Shown piece after piece: positions 36,016-47,688 of a stretch of DNA of 64,000 nucleotides. Below the pieces are notes generated by a model. It was not told the origin of the DNA. It saw only the letters and a program-made list of their open reading frames with translations, and searched no databases. Origin of the DNA: Fennellomyces sp. T-0311 (lineage: Eukaryota; Mucoromycota; Mucoromycetes; Mucorales; Lichtheimiaceae). The translations under genes and the position numbers were made by a program. The stretch covers positions 744,001-808,000 of the forward strand of contig JALLLT010000012.1 in the NCBI GenBank assembly GCA_025266875.1, in the 5' to 3' direction. Every line of letters starts with the position of its first letter. Position 1 is the first letter of the stretch.

Positions 36016-36403
36016 TAAAAAAGGGGAATTACCTCGCGCACCCCATTTAGCCAGGCACTTTAGTATGTCTCTGTGTTTAAGATCTAGCCTTGCGCGCCCC
36101 AGTATTTTATGTACTTTACCAATTTGACTCGTCCACCTCGACCTGGGTATGACTTAACGATCTTGCACATTCAGTACGTAATAAAGTATTTTAATCACTC
36201 AAGATTTATAAGATGAGATAATTGCTAATCATTTGGTTGTACACTTAGTCAATTTCATAAAAGCACTGGTTAAGGACCGTGCTCTCTCTATGGATATGCC
36301 GCCCAGCCGTTTTTCGATGTATTTTGACAGAACGAAGGGTGCGCTAAGTCGACCAGTTAGATGCATAAAATACTGGGGCGCGCGAGGTAATTCCCTAAAA
36401 AAG
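36016..36403. mobile_element. MITE, 372 bp (36024-36395) with 8-bp target duplication
   Basis: The terminal inverted repeats begin GGGAATTACCTCGCGC; arms at 36024-36044 and 36375-36395 match at 20 of 21 positions. The element is flanked by the identical 8-bp word TAAAAAAG at 36016-36023 and 36396-36403. A subterminal motif GCGCGCCCCAGTATTTTATG (36092-36111) is repeated inverted at 36364-36383. There is no transposase frame, so it must have been moved in trans. An 8-bp duplication is typical of hAT-type (also P or Merlin) elements; the superfamily is not settled. It lies between transporters A and B. Confidence 0.9.
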
Positions 36404-37842
36404 AGACAAGAGGGATGTTTCTGATAAGCTTTATTGAGTTTAATGCTCTATGCTTTTATGTTTTCTGTGTATTGAATTAGCGATGACAATTGAATAGTGT
36501 TTCGGATTCAGAATTGCCTGAATGGATAGAAGACTTATAGGATCCTTTCCTTTGTTCTGATCACGCGGATCGGAGGATATATTTGACACCCGTGTCGCGA
36601 TGTGAAGACCGCCTTGCTATATTGGAGCCAATTCCATGTCCTGTTAAGTATATCCCATTCATTCATGGAGTATAATCCTTGACTGACGTGGACAAATTAC
36701 TATGTAAGTACACTTCATGATGGTTGTTGCGAACCACTATAATGTATGGATATAATGGAGGGTGGTCAAGCATGTATTCTAGCAAATTCCACTATATGAA
36801 CATGCTTGGGGAGTACTGGTGACTAATATCCGTAAGGTATTACCATACACCGGTTTTAAGGAAGTTGGACTAAGTTTAACAGGGTGTGCAACTTATCGCA
36901 GAGTACGCGGAGTCGATATGATCTATCATCGGTAAAGTGTAAAGCGAACACGTATTCCGATATGATCTTGGCCAAGTATATATCTTTACCCAGAAACAGA
37001 GATCATAATCTCCAGTTAAAAATATATAAAAAGAAAGAGTTCATTAAAATACAGTTTATACGACTGTTCAGATTCTCAACGAATCTTATATTTGTTACCC
37101 AATTATTCTACTGCTACTATCAGCTTTCTCATCACACTGATATCGGGCCAATATATATATGTATCCGATAGGATAAATCTACTATTATTATCATTTGCTG
37201 CTGTTTCATCGCAGATACAGTTACTATTTTCTGGTATGCAGTTACTTTAGACAATGCGCTCTGCTGATATCGAATTTTGTTAGTCTACAAGTACAGCTAT
37301 GGCTGCTTCAAGTTTGATTTTGGTATCTTGATAGCACGTGCCATCGATCACATTACTTCGCTTTCCACATACACATTAATTATTTACGATGAGGTTAATT
37401 ATATGCAGGTCGCGCAAAAAGCAACAAAAACCTATAAATTGACGTTGCCATTTGATGAGAAAAGTTAGAGTAATACATAGTCACATACCTTAGTGTAAAA
37501 GTTCATTTTCGTTTATTTAGATAGCTTGGGATATTATGTACTATGCAGTCTATTTTTTATATACAAGATTGATTGCATACAAATCGTGCATATGTATTTA
37601 TAATTCTCGATATATAAGTACGTACCATAAGGAAGTCAGTGTAAAATGAGATTTTCAGTGTTTCAAGCATATACACTTTTGCAAACAGTAGCTGCATCAC
37701 AATATCTTCCTATATATGTAATAATGATGGTATCTCATTTTTAGTTAATAATGATTATATGTGGCCTTAAATTGTCAACAAGCATATTAAAAGATAACAG
37801 TAATAATGAACCGATACCGTAGTATGTAAAAACAAAAACAGT
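36404..37842. other. Intergenic region between transporters A and B
   Basis: About 1.4 kb, very AT-rich, with short frames only. It holds the 3' flank of transporter B. No RNA or further repeat was recognised. Confidence 0.4.
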
Positions 37843-39874
37843 TTACTTATATTCAAGCATCTTTAAAAAGCGGGTTTTACAAGAGCGGAAGGAAAGTGGT
37901 TTTTCTCCCAAGAAAACCAGAGCAAATGGGGTCATGATAATAGTGAGGCATGCGACAATGATGCACATCATGGAAAATCCTACTTTGTCATATAAAAATG
38001 CCCCAATTAATGGACCGGCAATAGCACCTGGAAAAGGAATTAGTAAGGTCTTGGGTTCTTTTTTATCCTGAACCGCACTTTACCTAAGCCAAATGAGATA
38101 TTAATCAAGCCTAAACTGCGCGCAACGCCTCCATCGCTGCCCTTGCTCAAATCTTTAACAGATTTTGCAAGTTCTGGTGGCTGAGGAACAACGATCCCTT
38201 GTGCAAAAAATCCTTGTAAGGCAAACAAGACAATGAGAGGCACCGCTCCTCCAGGTGTATTCTTCTTTGGGATACTCATCAATGCAATGCAAATGCTAGA
38301 AGCCACAAGTGATCCGGTGCATAAAATCTTTGGTCCGTATTTGTCATATATCTTTCCTGATATCGGTGTTGATATAAAAGTCGGAAGAACCTGAGAAAGA
38401 AGCACTAGTCCAATCTGGGTTGAGTTGTAGCCTATGGAAAAATGTTCATAATGTGTCCCAAAATAATTAAAAGTTCTCATTAGTATTTACCCCATTGTAC
38501 GACAAGATAGCCTGGTATAGTTGGCTATTAAATTCTGTGTTAGATATTTTAGAGAGCACAAGCTATATAGATCGAAATCAAAGAATATTATATAAGTACT
38601 TGAAATGCATTGTAACCAATCCCGAACACGAATGAGAGACACATTGCCATGACGGATCGTGGATAGCGAAAAACATCAAAGCTGGAAAATGCCTTTGGTT
38701 CGACTACAGTGCTACTGGTATTGTTATTGGAGGCTGAAGACATATCAGACGAAGGGCCACTATGACTTTTGACATCAGATGACTCGGTAGCTTCATTTGA
38801 GGTTTCATTTTTCTCGATTGTATTCTCAGGCTCAAACCATTCCTTTGGGTTGTTACGTCGCTCCACGACAAGGAATCGCAAGAAGAAGTCAATCACTGTA
38901 AAGGCGATACAGAATAGAAAAGGTGCATAATACCCAAAGTGCTGAAACAAAGCTATAATTTGGGTTAGTTTCGAAAATTCTTGGATAGTGTTAAGGGGAT
39001 ATAATTGGTACTTACCTCCACCTATTGGCGAGCCCGCATTGAGCCCAAGTGAATTAAACACTAGTGCCTTTCCAATCTAAAGGTTTCAGCAGCCCATTTT
39101 TTAAACGTCAGTGACTTAGAGTATTAAGTGTCGTTTTTAATAAACTTACCACTTCACCATAACGCTCCTGAGGATAAAAGTCCATTAGTAAGCACCCACC
39201 AAGCACCCAAACGCAGGCATTTCCAAATCCTTGCAAGATACGTGCAATTGCAAACATCCAATACTGCGTTCCGAATAAAAATAAAAACATAGAACCGAAT
39301 AGTATAATAATTCCAGACATCATTGGCCATCTCCTGTATGTCGTTTTGTCTCCTACGTATTACGCATTCAGTCATATTTTGTGTTATAAACTAAGTATTT
39401 ACCTATATACCCCAATATCGGGGATCCAACGATTAGCGCAGCAGCATATAGTGCCAAAAGAATTGCAGTTCCTTTGGATGCATCACCGGAATTGCTTATG
39501 CCAACAAAGCCTACATCTCCACTGAAACTACTTGGGGGCTTTCCTTGGTCAATTGCATCGATTACAAAAGGTACTACGGATTCATCAATTGTAATATCAA
39601 TATGGACAGCCCGTATTACATATTCCGCAAAATACCGTACTGATAGGTATAATGATAGAATAAATGAGCATCTAAAAAAATTAAAAGAGCACATCAGATA
39701 AGTGCTTTCAAAAATTGGTTATTTGTGGTCTATTATTATATTTACGTCGGTAAATAGAGCAAATGATACTGTAACTAAAATGTACGTGCTGCTGGATCGC
39801 AGCCTTACGCACACTGGCTTCCTCTTTCTTCTGTCCAGATGCGAGTGATCAATGTCGTAGGAATTGTTTTCCAT
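37843..39874 (-). CDS. MFS transporter, SLC18-like, copy B
   Basis: ATG at 39874, TAA at 37843; all junctions I checked are in phase. Segments parallel copy A: STYILVTVSFALFTD; PFVIDAIDQG; the loop before ILGYIGDKTTYRRWPMMSG; FLFLFGTQYWMFAIARILQG; ALFQHFGYYAPFLFCIAF; an acidic Ser/Asn-rich central loop; RYPRSVMAMCLSFVFGIGYN; PGYLVVQWGYNSTQIGLVLL; and the C-terminal FLKMLEYK. The frame is open throughout, so the copy looks functional. The central loop and termini differ most from its neighbours, as expected for older tandem paralogues. The substrate is unknown. Confidence 0.85.
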
Positions 39875-40923
39875 TATATATTAAACTACGGTTAATGTTA
39901 CGTGTGTATATTTATAAATATTTGCCTTGGTTGTATAATAAAAAGTGAAATGGGAATGAAGAAAAAGGATTTTTTGATAACCATTCGCAACAATGCTTTC
40001 TTAAACGCCAGCTCCTGCATTGTGGCTTTCCGATGCTACCATTTGAGGTTACATATGCATCTGGAAGTAGACAGGAGTAGTTTTCACTTTTCAGTGTGAT
40101 GAAAAACCATACATACTGTAGGCGCTGGCTCAAATTTATATACTTGTCATGCTTGCATACATATACCGCTGAACTGGGACCTATATCAGCACGTACATCA
40201 ACAGATATAGATGTTTGATAAATAAGTTACCTAAAACATTACTTATTTGCTACGTCATTTAACATTTGTATCACATATTGCGTTTAAGCAACCATCGTAG
40301 CAGCTTGTCATCAGCCATAATGCCCTGTCTCCGACTTTTCAGGCAAGGGCAAGTAACAAATACTGATTGACGCTACCGCATGCAGGAGGCAGTATATCAG
40401 GTATAAATCGCCGTACGCTTAAAATTTCTTTGACATGGATTCCATACCCTACATACTTGAGTATAATACGAGGCTTTATGAAAAATACAAACATGAGTTT
40501 TCCACAAATTGGGATAACCCTACATACATACGTATGCATATACGTATTACAAACTGCTTAGCTTTGCGGTATTGTGTCATGACTTATGCAGCATGCGTCC
40601 GATTACATACCTGCTCAATCTCTCTCTAAATGACTAACTACAATCCTAAATGGTAAAAGAATGTTTTGCTCCATTACTCCGTTGAACTTTTCTACAAAAT
40701 ATGCACTTTTAGGTTAATCATAGTGCATTACGTACGTTGGTGGGTCGTCGAATGTACGTATGTATAAAGCGAGAAAGCAATTGACCAAGTGAAAGGGTGT
40801 CGCATCCTACGAGTGTTCCTCCCTTTAGTGATGCCTACCTACTCGATGCATAACAGTAACTTTGCTATCACATTTTATATCGAGCCATATATACACTATT
40901 AAAGTATTTATATATTTCTTCAT
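39875..40923. other. Intergenic region between transporters B and C
   Basis: AT-rich, with many ACGTA and TATATA words and short frames only. It contains the promoter of B and the 3' flank of C. Confidence 0.4.
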
Positions 40924-42972
40924 CTACCCACGAGTGAAAAGCACTGTGGTCCATTTATAAATGGTGAGCTTTTTATCGCCAAGGAATACCAGTGTGAGCG
41001 GTGCAACAGAGAGCAAAAAACACGCTACAATAATACATAGCCAAGAAAACCCGAGGCGGTCAAACAAGTAACCACCAAGTAACGGTCCAACGAGAGCACC
41101 TGATGATACACAATTACGAATAAGTCATTATTGCACAATTATATATAAACACTGTCTCTTTTTTTTACCCAGGCAAAATGCGATGTTAAATACCGCATAA
41201 CTTGCTGCCACTCCTTCATTACCACCATTTGTGAGCGATAATAGTACCTTGGCAATTTCTGGCATTGAAGGGACAATGAATGCAGCTGCAAAGAAGCCCT
41301 CGAAAGAAAATAATACAATAAGCGGTACAATACCACCAGCGGTATCTCGATTTGGAATGCTCATTAAGATGGTGCAAAGCGCGCACATACCCATTGCGCC
41401 AGAACAGAGCAATTTAGGGCCAAATCTGTCGTAAGCATAGCCGCTTATTGGCGTGGAAAAGAACGTTGGAATAAGCTGAGCAAGAAACACCAATCCTATT
41501 TGCCCTGAATTGTAACCGAATTCGTTGACAAGATGGATCGGCATGGTAGGCTACGTACGTACCGTAGTAAGTAAAAAAAAAAAAAAGGTAAGAGAGACAA
41601 ATATATAATTGGATATGCGTATCCAGTGTTGCTTACCTCAAAGACATTAAATGCGATCCCAAAGGCAAAGTAAACCAACAGTGCCACAAGAACCCTTGGA
41701 ATACGAAAAATCTGTAGTATATTAAATGTGGTTTCCGATGTTTTCTCGCTCGCTGTAGCTGATTTTTCATCGCTTAAAGGTAGTTCTTGATCGATTGTTA
41801 TCTCATCAATCTTTGAAGATTTACGTGCCGTTGTGCAATCCGTGATGGAAGGTGCTGCAGTTTCTTCATCTTCTACCTGATGACTGGCACTGGTACTTGC
41901 AGACTCTCCAAACCACTCGTTTGGATAGCTTCCCGGCTCGACCATCAGAAGACGAAATATAAAGTCGACGGCTGTAATTGCTATGCATAAAATAAATGGG
42001 GGCTGATAACCATAGCTATGAAACAGTGCTATATATTGGCATTTGGTAAATTTGGCTGATGAAGGTCTGTGTCCATATCTATGTAGTGTCAACGTACCTC
42101 CTATAATAATACGGATCATTCAATTATGAGTTATAAAAAGTGCGAATATGTGGAGGATATAGTAGTGTGTACCTCCAATCGGTGCTCCAGAAGCAATACC
42201 AATGGTTTGAAACAATAACGCTTTGCTCATCTAAGTAGAGCTCCTTAATTTGGACATATGCAGATAAAGATAGAGAATCGACTTACCTGCGCTCCAAGCA
42301 CATCTGCTGGAAAAGACTCAACGATCAAACTAATTCCAAGAGTCCAAATACAAGAATCCGAAAGACCTTGGAAGCAGCGCGCAATCACAAACATCCAAAA
42401 TTGGGTACCGTACAGAAACAGAAATGTTGATCCGAATAAGGCTAGAACACCCAGTAGCATAGGATACTTTCGGTAAGGCATCCGATCGCCTAGATCACAT
42501 CTGTATTAGGAAAAGTATACCCATGAGACGTTTGAGTATCCCAAAAAAGTTTACCCATATAACCAAAGACTGCGCTTCCCACGACGGCAGTAGCAGCAAA
42601 CATCGCGAGGAGGATCCCAGTTTCTTTACTTGTCCCACCAGAATTGTGTACGTCACCGTAGTCTCCTCCACGAAAACTACTTGGTGCAATTCCGTGCTGC
42701 ATTCCATCGAGTACGAATGGCACTAATTGATGCGTTTAGACATTCGTTATCAAGCCGCCCCAGCCGTGTTGATGGATACCGTACTGATTGGCACAATGAT
42801 CGTGTATATGAAGAGCTATATTACAGATTAGTAACTTATAAAGCTAATGGACCGTTATATAATAGATGGTTACATTAGCAAACAGAGAATAGCTCACGGT
42901 AGCGAGCATATACCAATTGGATGCTCGAATTTCAAATAGAATTGGCGTTTTGGGCGGATGACCGCTGCTCAT
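40924..42972 (-). CDS. MFS transporter, SLC18-like, copy C
   Basis: ATG at 42972, TAG at 40924. In-phase exons encode SNWYMLATVSYSLFAN; MPFVLDGMQHGIAPSSFRGG; VFGYMGDRMPYRKYPML; LFLYGTQFWMFVIARCFQGL; ALFHSYGYQPPFILCIAITA; a long acidic central loop; RIPRVLVALLVYFAFGIAFN; PIHLVNEFGYNSGQIGLVFL; and helices ending VLFTRG. The shared D...G(D/Y)..P..R and YD(R/K)(F/Y)GPK(L/I) motifs tie it to copies A and B. An intron of about 170 bp precedes ALFHSYGY, at the same position as the long intron in A, which supports descent by tandem duplication. Confidence 0.85.
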
Positions 42973-43218
42973 AGTGTTATCTGCGATCAACGACTATTTG
43001 GAAAAAGTAACTGAAAGAGAGCATAAACGCCATCGTAGAAGATCAGGAAAGTGTGTATTGTGGTTGATCTATGGCGGTTGCCCCTGTTTCAAATCCAAAG
43101 TGCAACCTGGCGCTTGTCCATTTGCCCACTGACCAATCCAATTCGCGTGGGTTATAAGTCACACACCACTGCGGTAGAGTTGCATTGTTGTGTTTCTTAT
43201 ACCGACACAGGGAAGACG

Positions 43219-44720
43219 ATGGCTAGACGACCCTTAGACGAGGAATATATCGACATTGATGATACATTTGATGGGAATCAGGACGACGATGCCGGCAAGG
43301 CGGGTTACGCTTGGGAAGAAGAATACAAGAGAAGTTGGGATGTCCTACAAGAGGACGAAGAGGGACGATTAAGTAGCGTCGTGGCACAATTGCAACAACA
43401 GCGAAAGCGTCGACGGTAAGTGCGAGTGGTAATCTTTTTTGAACTCGATATTAATGTGGATTTGGCATTAGGTTATTAAAAGATACTGCCGTTATTCAAC
43501 GTGGCATTATTCGGCACTTGTTCCTGATAGTCGATCTGTCAGAAGCAATGAACGAGAAAGATTTACGACCCAATCGCATCGATCTGACAATCACATACGC
43601 AAAACAGTTTGTTATTGAATACTTTGATCAGAATCCAATCTCGCAACTGGGGATCATTGTCACGCGCGACGGGATCGCGGAGAAACTGACGGAACTGAGC
43701 GGTAACCCGAACGACCACGTACGCGCCTTGGATACCAGAAAAAACATAGAGACCAGTGGCGAGCCATCTTTACAAAACGCATTACAACTGGCGCGATCAA
43801 GTATGGTGGGGGTGCCGAGCCATGGATCCAAGGAGATCCTGCTCGTTTTCGGGGCATTGACAACATGCGATCCAACGGATATCCATGACACTGTAAATTT
43901 GCTGCAACGGGAGAATGTGCGTGTAAATATTGTGGGCTTGGCAGCGGAGGTACAGATCTGTCGCGAACTGTGTACCAAAACAAAAGGTAGCGTGATATAA
44001 AGGAGTAGGGGAGGAATGACCAGATCATGCTGACCACAGACGGATTAATAGGAACGTATGGCGTTGTTCTAAACGAGGCGCACTACAAGGACCTTATGTT
44101 TGACGCAATTCCGCCACCGGCCATCGCGCCCACCAAAAATGCATCAAACCTTGTCATGATGGGGTTCCCGCGACGACACACTGAGAATCAAGCGACGTTC
44201 TGCGTATGGTAAGTGCTTTGTTCAAGTGACTTGCGCCAAAAACAGACATGGCAAATGATAATACGTGGGTTAGTCATTCAAAGCTAACGACAACCGGATA
44301 CATCTGTCCACGGTGCGGATCCAAGGTGTGCGAACTACCAAGCGATTGCGATGTCTGTGGGTTGACGCTGGTGTCGTCGCCACACCTGGCGAGATCATAC
44401 CACCACCTCTTCCCTGTCGAGAACTTTGATGAGATCCGGAGCAGGTAGGCGTTGATGAGGGCGGCAGAGTGATAACGAAAGATGACTCATTCCCTTCGGG
44501 CTGCACCGACAGCAACAATTTGCGGGCGATGCATTGCTTCTCCTGCCTGGTTCCGTTTGACAAGGCAGAGACGGGCGCCACAGCAGGGTCGGGGCAGTAT
44601 GTGTGTCCCAAGTGCAGACAGGAGTTCTGTATGGATTGCGATATCTTCGTGCATGAGGTGCTCCACAACTGTCCTGGCTGCTGGAGCATCGCAAGCAAAC
44701 CCCAAGAAAGTCATGCATGA
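43219..44720 (+). CDS. SSL1: TFIIH subunit Ssl1 / p44 (GTF2H2)
   Basis: Five exons in phase: 43219-43415, 43472-43986, 44040-44208, 44274-44444, 44513-44720 (419 aa). The protein regulates the XPD helicase in TFIIH, for transcription initiation and nucleotide excision repair. An acidic N-terminus is followed by the RG(I/M)IRHL and [16 protein letters not shown] signature of the VWA domain (about 75-240). A zinc-binding part follows ([21 protein letters not shown], then [16 protein letters not shown]), with a C-terminal RING-like C4 (CFSC...CPKC...[18 protein letters not shown]). The start [10 protein letters not shown] is preferred to upstream in-frame ATGs because those precede non-conserved sequence. 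The last intron is 68 bp and uses the acceptor before SNNLRAM. Confidence 0.95.
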
Positions 44721-45009
44721 TTTGCCCCGCATTGGCCGCCGGCGATCGCCGCCCAACCTTATTTACTGTAGCTGGAGTATTCCAACATGCTCTCGGGGGA
44801 GCTGAAATGTGTGATCTTGGCAAAACATGCATCATTGTATATTTTCGAAAGACGAGATTGGAGCAAATTTATCGCGTGAGCTTGTATGTGTGTTTTGCTC
44901 GGCCTGCCCCGCGATTTTGCAAGCCTGGCCTCGGTCAACTATAAAAAAGCCTACTGTTTCACCCCCACTTGCACTCCCCCTCTCTTTTTTTTGATCGCTC
45001 TATTTCACC

Positions 45010-45840
45010 ATGTCCTGTCTACTGTTTAATCTGCCCTCAGAGATCCTGTGGCACATTGTCTCGTTTTTCACCATCGACCAACTAGCAACAGCGCGCCTGA
45101 CAGCCAAAAAACTGCGCCATTTCTGCGACCACCCATCACACTGGCGGAACCTCCTGCTCAAACCACACGCAGACGACGCCAACTCATCCATGGCTCTATG
45201 GCAAATCAACGATCTCGAGCGGATTCTCGAGCCGCATCTCAAAATCGTCCAGTCGATCCAGATATGGGGTGTACGTGACAACATTGTCCGGTATCTTCTG
45301 ACACGGTGCGTCAACCTGAACGACCTGACTTTATGTGGATGGACTACCCTATCCAACCACGCCTTCAAAACATCACAGCCTCGACTCGCGCTACGCCGGC
45401 TCGAACTGATTGGTGCGGCACAGCAGCCTAACTACGCAGCCATTGATGCCCGTTTACTGGGAGACCTTCTTATGCAATGTCCAGATCTTTCCGAACTCAT
45501 GCTCGGCTGTCAAGTTCATATTCATGCGCGGACGCTTTTAAAAGAACTCAGAAAGCGAAAGAATCTACCGCAACTACGCTCACTCACATTGGCCACTCGC
45601 CGCACTTGGTCACAACGACACGTCGCTGAATTACTCGACCGCTGCCCAAAACTGGAACGTGTATGTCTCTTCCCAGCAGCGGCAAAAGGCTTTGACTTGA
45701 AGAAAGATGCAAGCCATGTACATCAGTGGATGATGGCAGACAAACCTCAGGTTTCTGTGGAACCCAGTAGCGATGGTGAAGACGACGATGACAACATCGT
45801 TGACATGGCGACTGATATGATTATTCTTCGATCTTCATAA
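45010..45840 (+). CDS. F-box / leucine-rich protein
   Basis: Intronless 276-aa frame. An F-box opens the protein (residues 5-45: LFNLPSEILWHIVSFFTIDQ, LTAKKLRHFC). A leucine-rich part follows, with repeat-like segments (LTRCVNLNDLTLCGW, LRRLELIG, LLMQCPDLSELMLG, LPQLRSLTLATR, LLDRCPKLERVCLF), and a very acidic end (DGEDDDDNIVD). It probably recruits substrates to an SCF ubiquitin ligase through Skp1. Starting at 45010 puts the F-box at the very N-terminus, as in related fungal proteins. A pyrimidine-rich stretch lies just upstream. Confidence 0.85.
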   Translation: MSCLLFNLPSEILWHIVSFFTIDQLATARLTAKKLRHFCDHPSHWRNLLLKPHADDANSSMALWQINDLERILEPHLKIVQSIQIWGVRDNIVRYLLTRCVNLNDLTLCGWTTLSNHAFKTSQPRLALRRLELIGAAQQPNYAAIDARLLGDLLMQCPDLSELMLGCQVHIHARTLLKELRKRKNLPQLRSLTLATRRTWSQRHVAELLDRCPKLERVCLFPAAAKGFDLKKDASHVHQWMMADKPQVSVEPSSDGEDDDDNIVDMATDMIILRSS

Positions 45841-45970
45841 ACTCTCTTTCAAACAGCATTCAAACTTGTGACATTGTAGCATTCTGTACTTTTTCGTTTC
45901 CGTATTTCAGACAGGTTTCTGAATAAAAAGTTGCCTTCTTTTTTCCCTCCGCTTTTTTTCGTTAAGCACG

Positions 45971-46872
45971 ATGGGCATAGCGTTTAGCAATTTGTGGAAT
46001 CGATTGTTTTCGAAAACACAAGTGAAAATCATCATCGTTGGACTCGACAATGCCGGTAAAACAACCATCTTATACAAACTGTAAGAAATACACCGGCTGC
46101 CTCCGCTGCTTTTGTTAACCGACTTCGTTCCGGGAAAACACAGCCTTCTGAATCAGGTGGTTACTACCACTCCCACGATCGGAAGCAATGTCGAAGAGAT
46201 TGAGTACAAGAATATTCGATTTCTCATGTGGGCAAGTTTCATTGTTCATTTGACTCAGAAAACGCTGTATAATAACAAACTAAACCTCTTGCAGGATATC
46301 GCCGGTCAGGAAACTCAACGCCCAACTTGGAAAACATATTACGTCTCTGATACAAGGGTTAGTAGAACTGGAATCTCACAAGAAACCAGAAGTGCTGATA
46401 TTGGTCTTCTGTTTTAGGCCGTGATCATGGTAATTGATAGTACGGACGGTGCGCGTCTTGACGTAGCGAAGCAGGAACTCCACCGAATGATGGAAAGCGA
46501 GGTATTGGATTTGTTTGTTAGTGACATTTAGTGTTTAACTCATGTGACTTTTTTAGAACCTTCGTGATTCAAGTTTGCTCGTGTTTGCCAACAAACAAGA
46601 CGTCAAAGGCGCCTTGACGGCGTCGCAGATTTCAAATGCACTAAGTTTAACAAGTCTAAAAGACCGCCAATGGCATATCCAGGTAGGTATATATTAGCGT
46701 TACCTCGGCAACGATTTACTTATGCTTCTGGTAGGCATGTTCTGCATTGACAGGCGAAGGGTAAGAGATGAGATCGTAATATGACGGCACCGGTATTGAC
46801 ACGAATTTTTTAATCCTGCATAGGTTACACGAAGGACTAGACTGGCTGGTGCATCAAATTACAGGTTCATAA
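45971..46872 (+). CDS. ARL5: ARL5-type small GTPase
   Basis: Seven exons in phase: 45971-46080, 46144-46231, 46295-46357, 46418-46501, 46557-46682, 46735-46760, 46824-46872 (181 aa). Arf-like GTPases of this type act at the trans-Golgi in endosome-to-Golgi transport. N-terminal MG allows myristoylation. Motifs are GLDNAGKT (P-loop), [11 protein letters not shown] (switch I; GSNVEE is characteristic of ARL5), DIAGQE (G3; DIGGQE is usual), FANKQD (G4) and [10 protein letters not shown] (G5). The second intron (46232-46294) starts GCAAGT, a GC-AG intron. The gene begins 130 bp after the F-box gene on the same strand. Confidence 0.93.
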
Positions 46873-47688
46873 TGATATTCACGAGGGATACCCACCTTAT
46901 CACTATTATACACCGTTCAATGCTTGTACATAAATCAATATTAAGCGAAACCGAATCTTGTTTGGTTTGTTGTGTCGGATCAACGTGGATATGTCTCGTG
47001 CTTTTGAGCTGCTTTGGGATACGCCAGTCGTTAAACTAGCAATGATATCATAACGGAAAAGTAAGTATACCGTCGTGGCTCACCGAGTGGTAATAGTTTA
47101 GATCTGCATCATGCTCATGTACGAAGGTGGTGGCAATTATCGATGGCATAAAATCACGCATCAGTTCTATATGAAACTGCGCTGCTTGGTAAACTATAGC
47201 CACAGCATTTGGCCACCACAGGTATCATCAGCCGTTGCGTACGTAAACTGCAAGTTCGACAATTCCCGTTCAAGTCACATACCCAAACCTGAATACTCTG
47301 GGGCAGGTAAAAGATGTGCCTTTGGCATGTGTATCATACGACATCATGCCGTGGGTAGAATTCAGTCGAGTAATGATTACATTTCCTGACAGTTAAGAGC
47401 CGACGTGTACCACAGTTGCCGGCAACCACGAACAAAGCAAGTAGCTAAAGAAAGGATAGGTTCAGAGATGATGCTGACGAACGAGACAGCTGCCAAGTAT
47501 CTTAACAAGGAATACACGTAGTATGATAGCGACCACTATCAAGCATCTAGTCAGGAGGAAACGACGTCGAAAAGAAATTCAAATCAATTAAATGTTGTGT
47601 TGACTATGTACAAGTTTGATACAAGCAACTGTGGTTGCTTTTATTCAAAGAGTTCTCCTATCCTAACGAGAAAACTATCCTAAAATAT
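46873..47688. other. Intergenic region between ARL5 and eL8
   Basis: Convergent 3' flanks of ARL5 (plus) and eL8 (minus). A 92-aa plus-strand frame at 47111-47389 has no recognisable features. No RNA gene is seen. Confidence 0.4.

Noticed and set aside
44445..44512. Apparent frameshift at the end of SSL1
   Set aside because: A canonical GT-AG intron ending at 44512 joins the exons in phase, so no defect is needed.
47075..47160. tRNA A-box-like word (TGGCTCACCGAGTGG)
   Set aside because: No matching B box or acceptor stem within the required distance.
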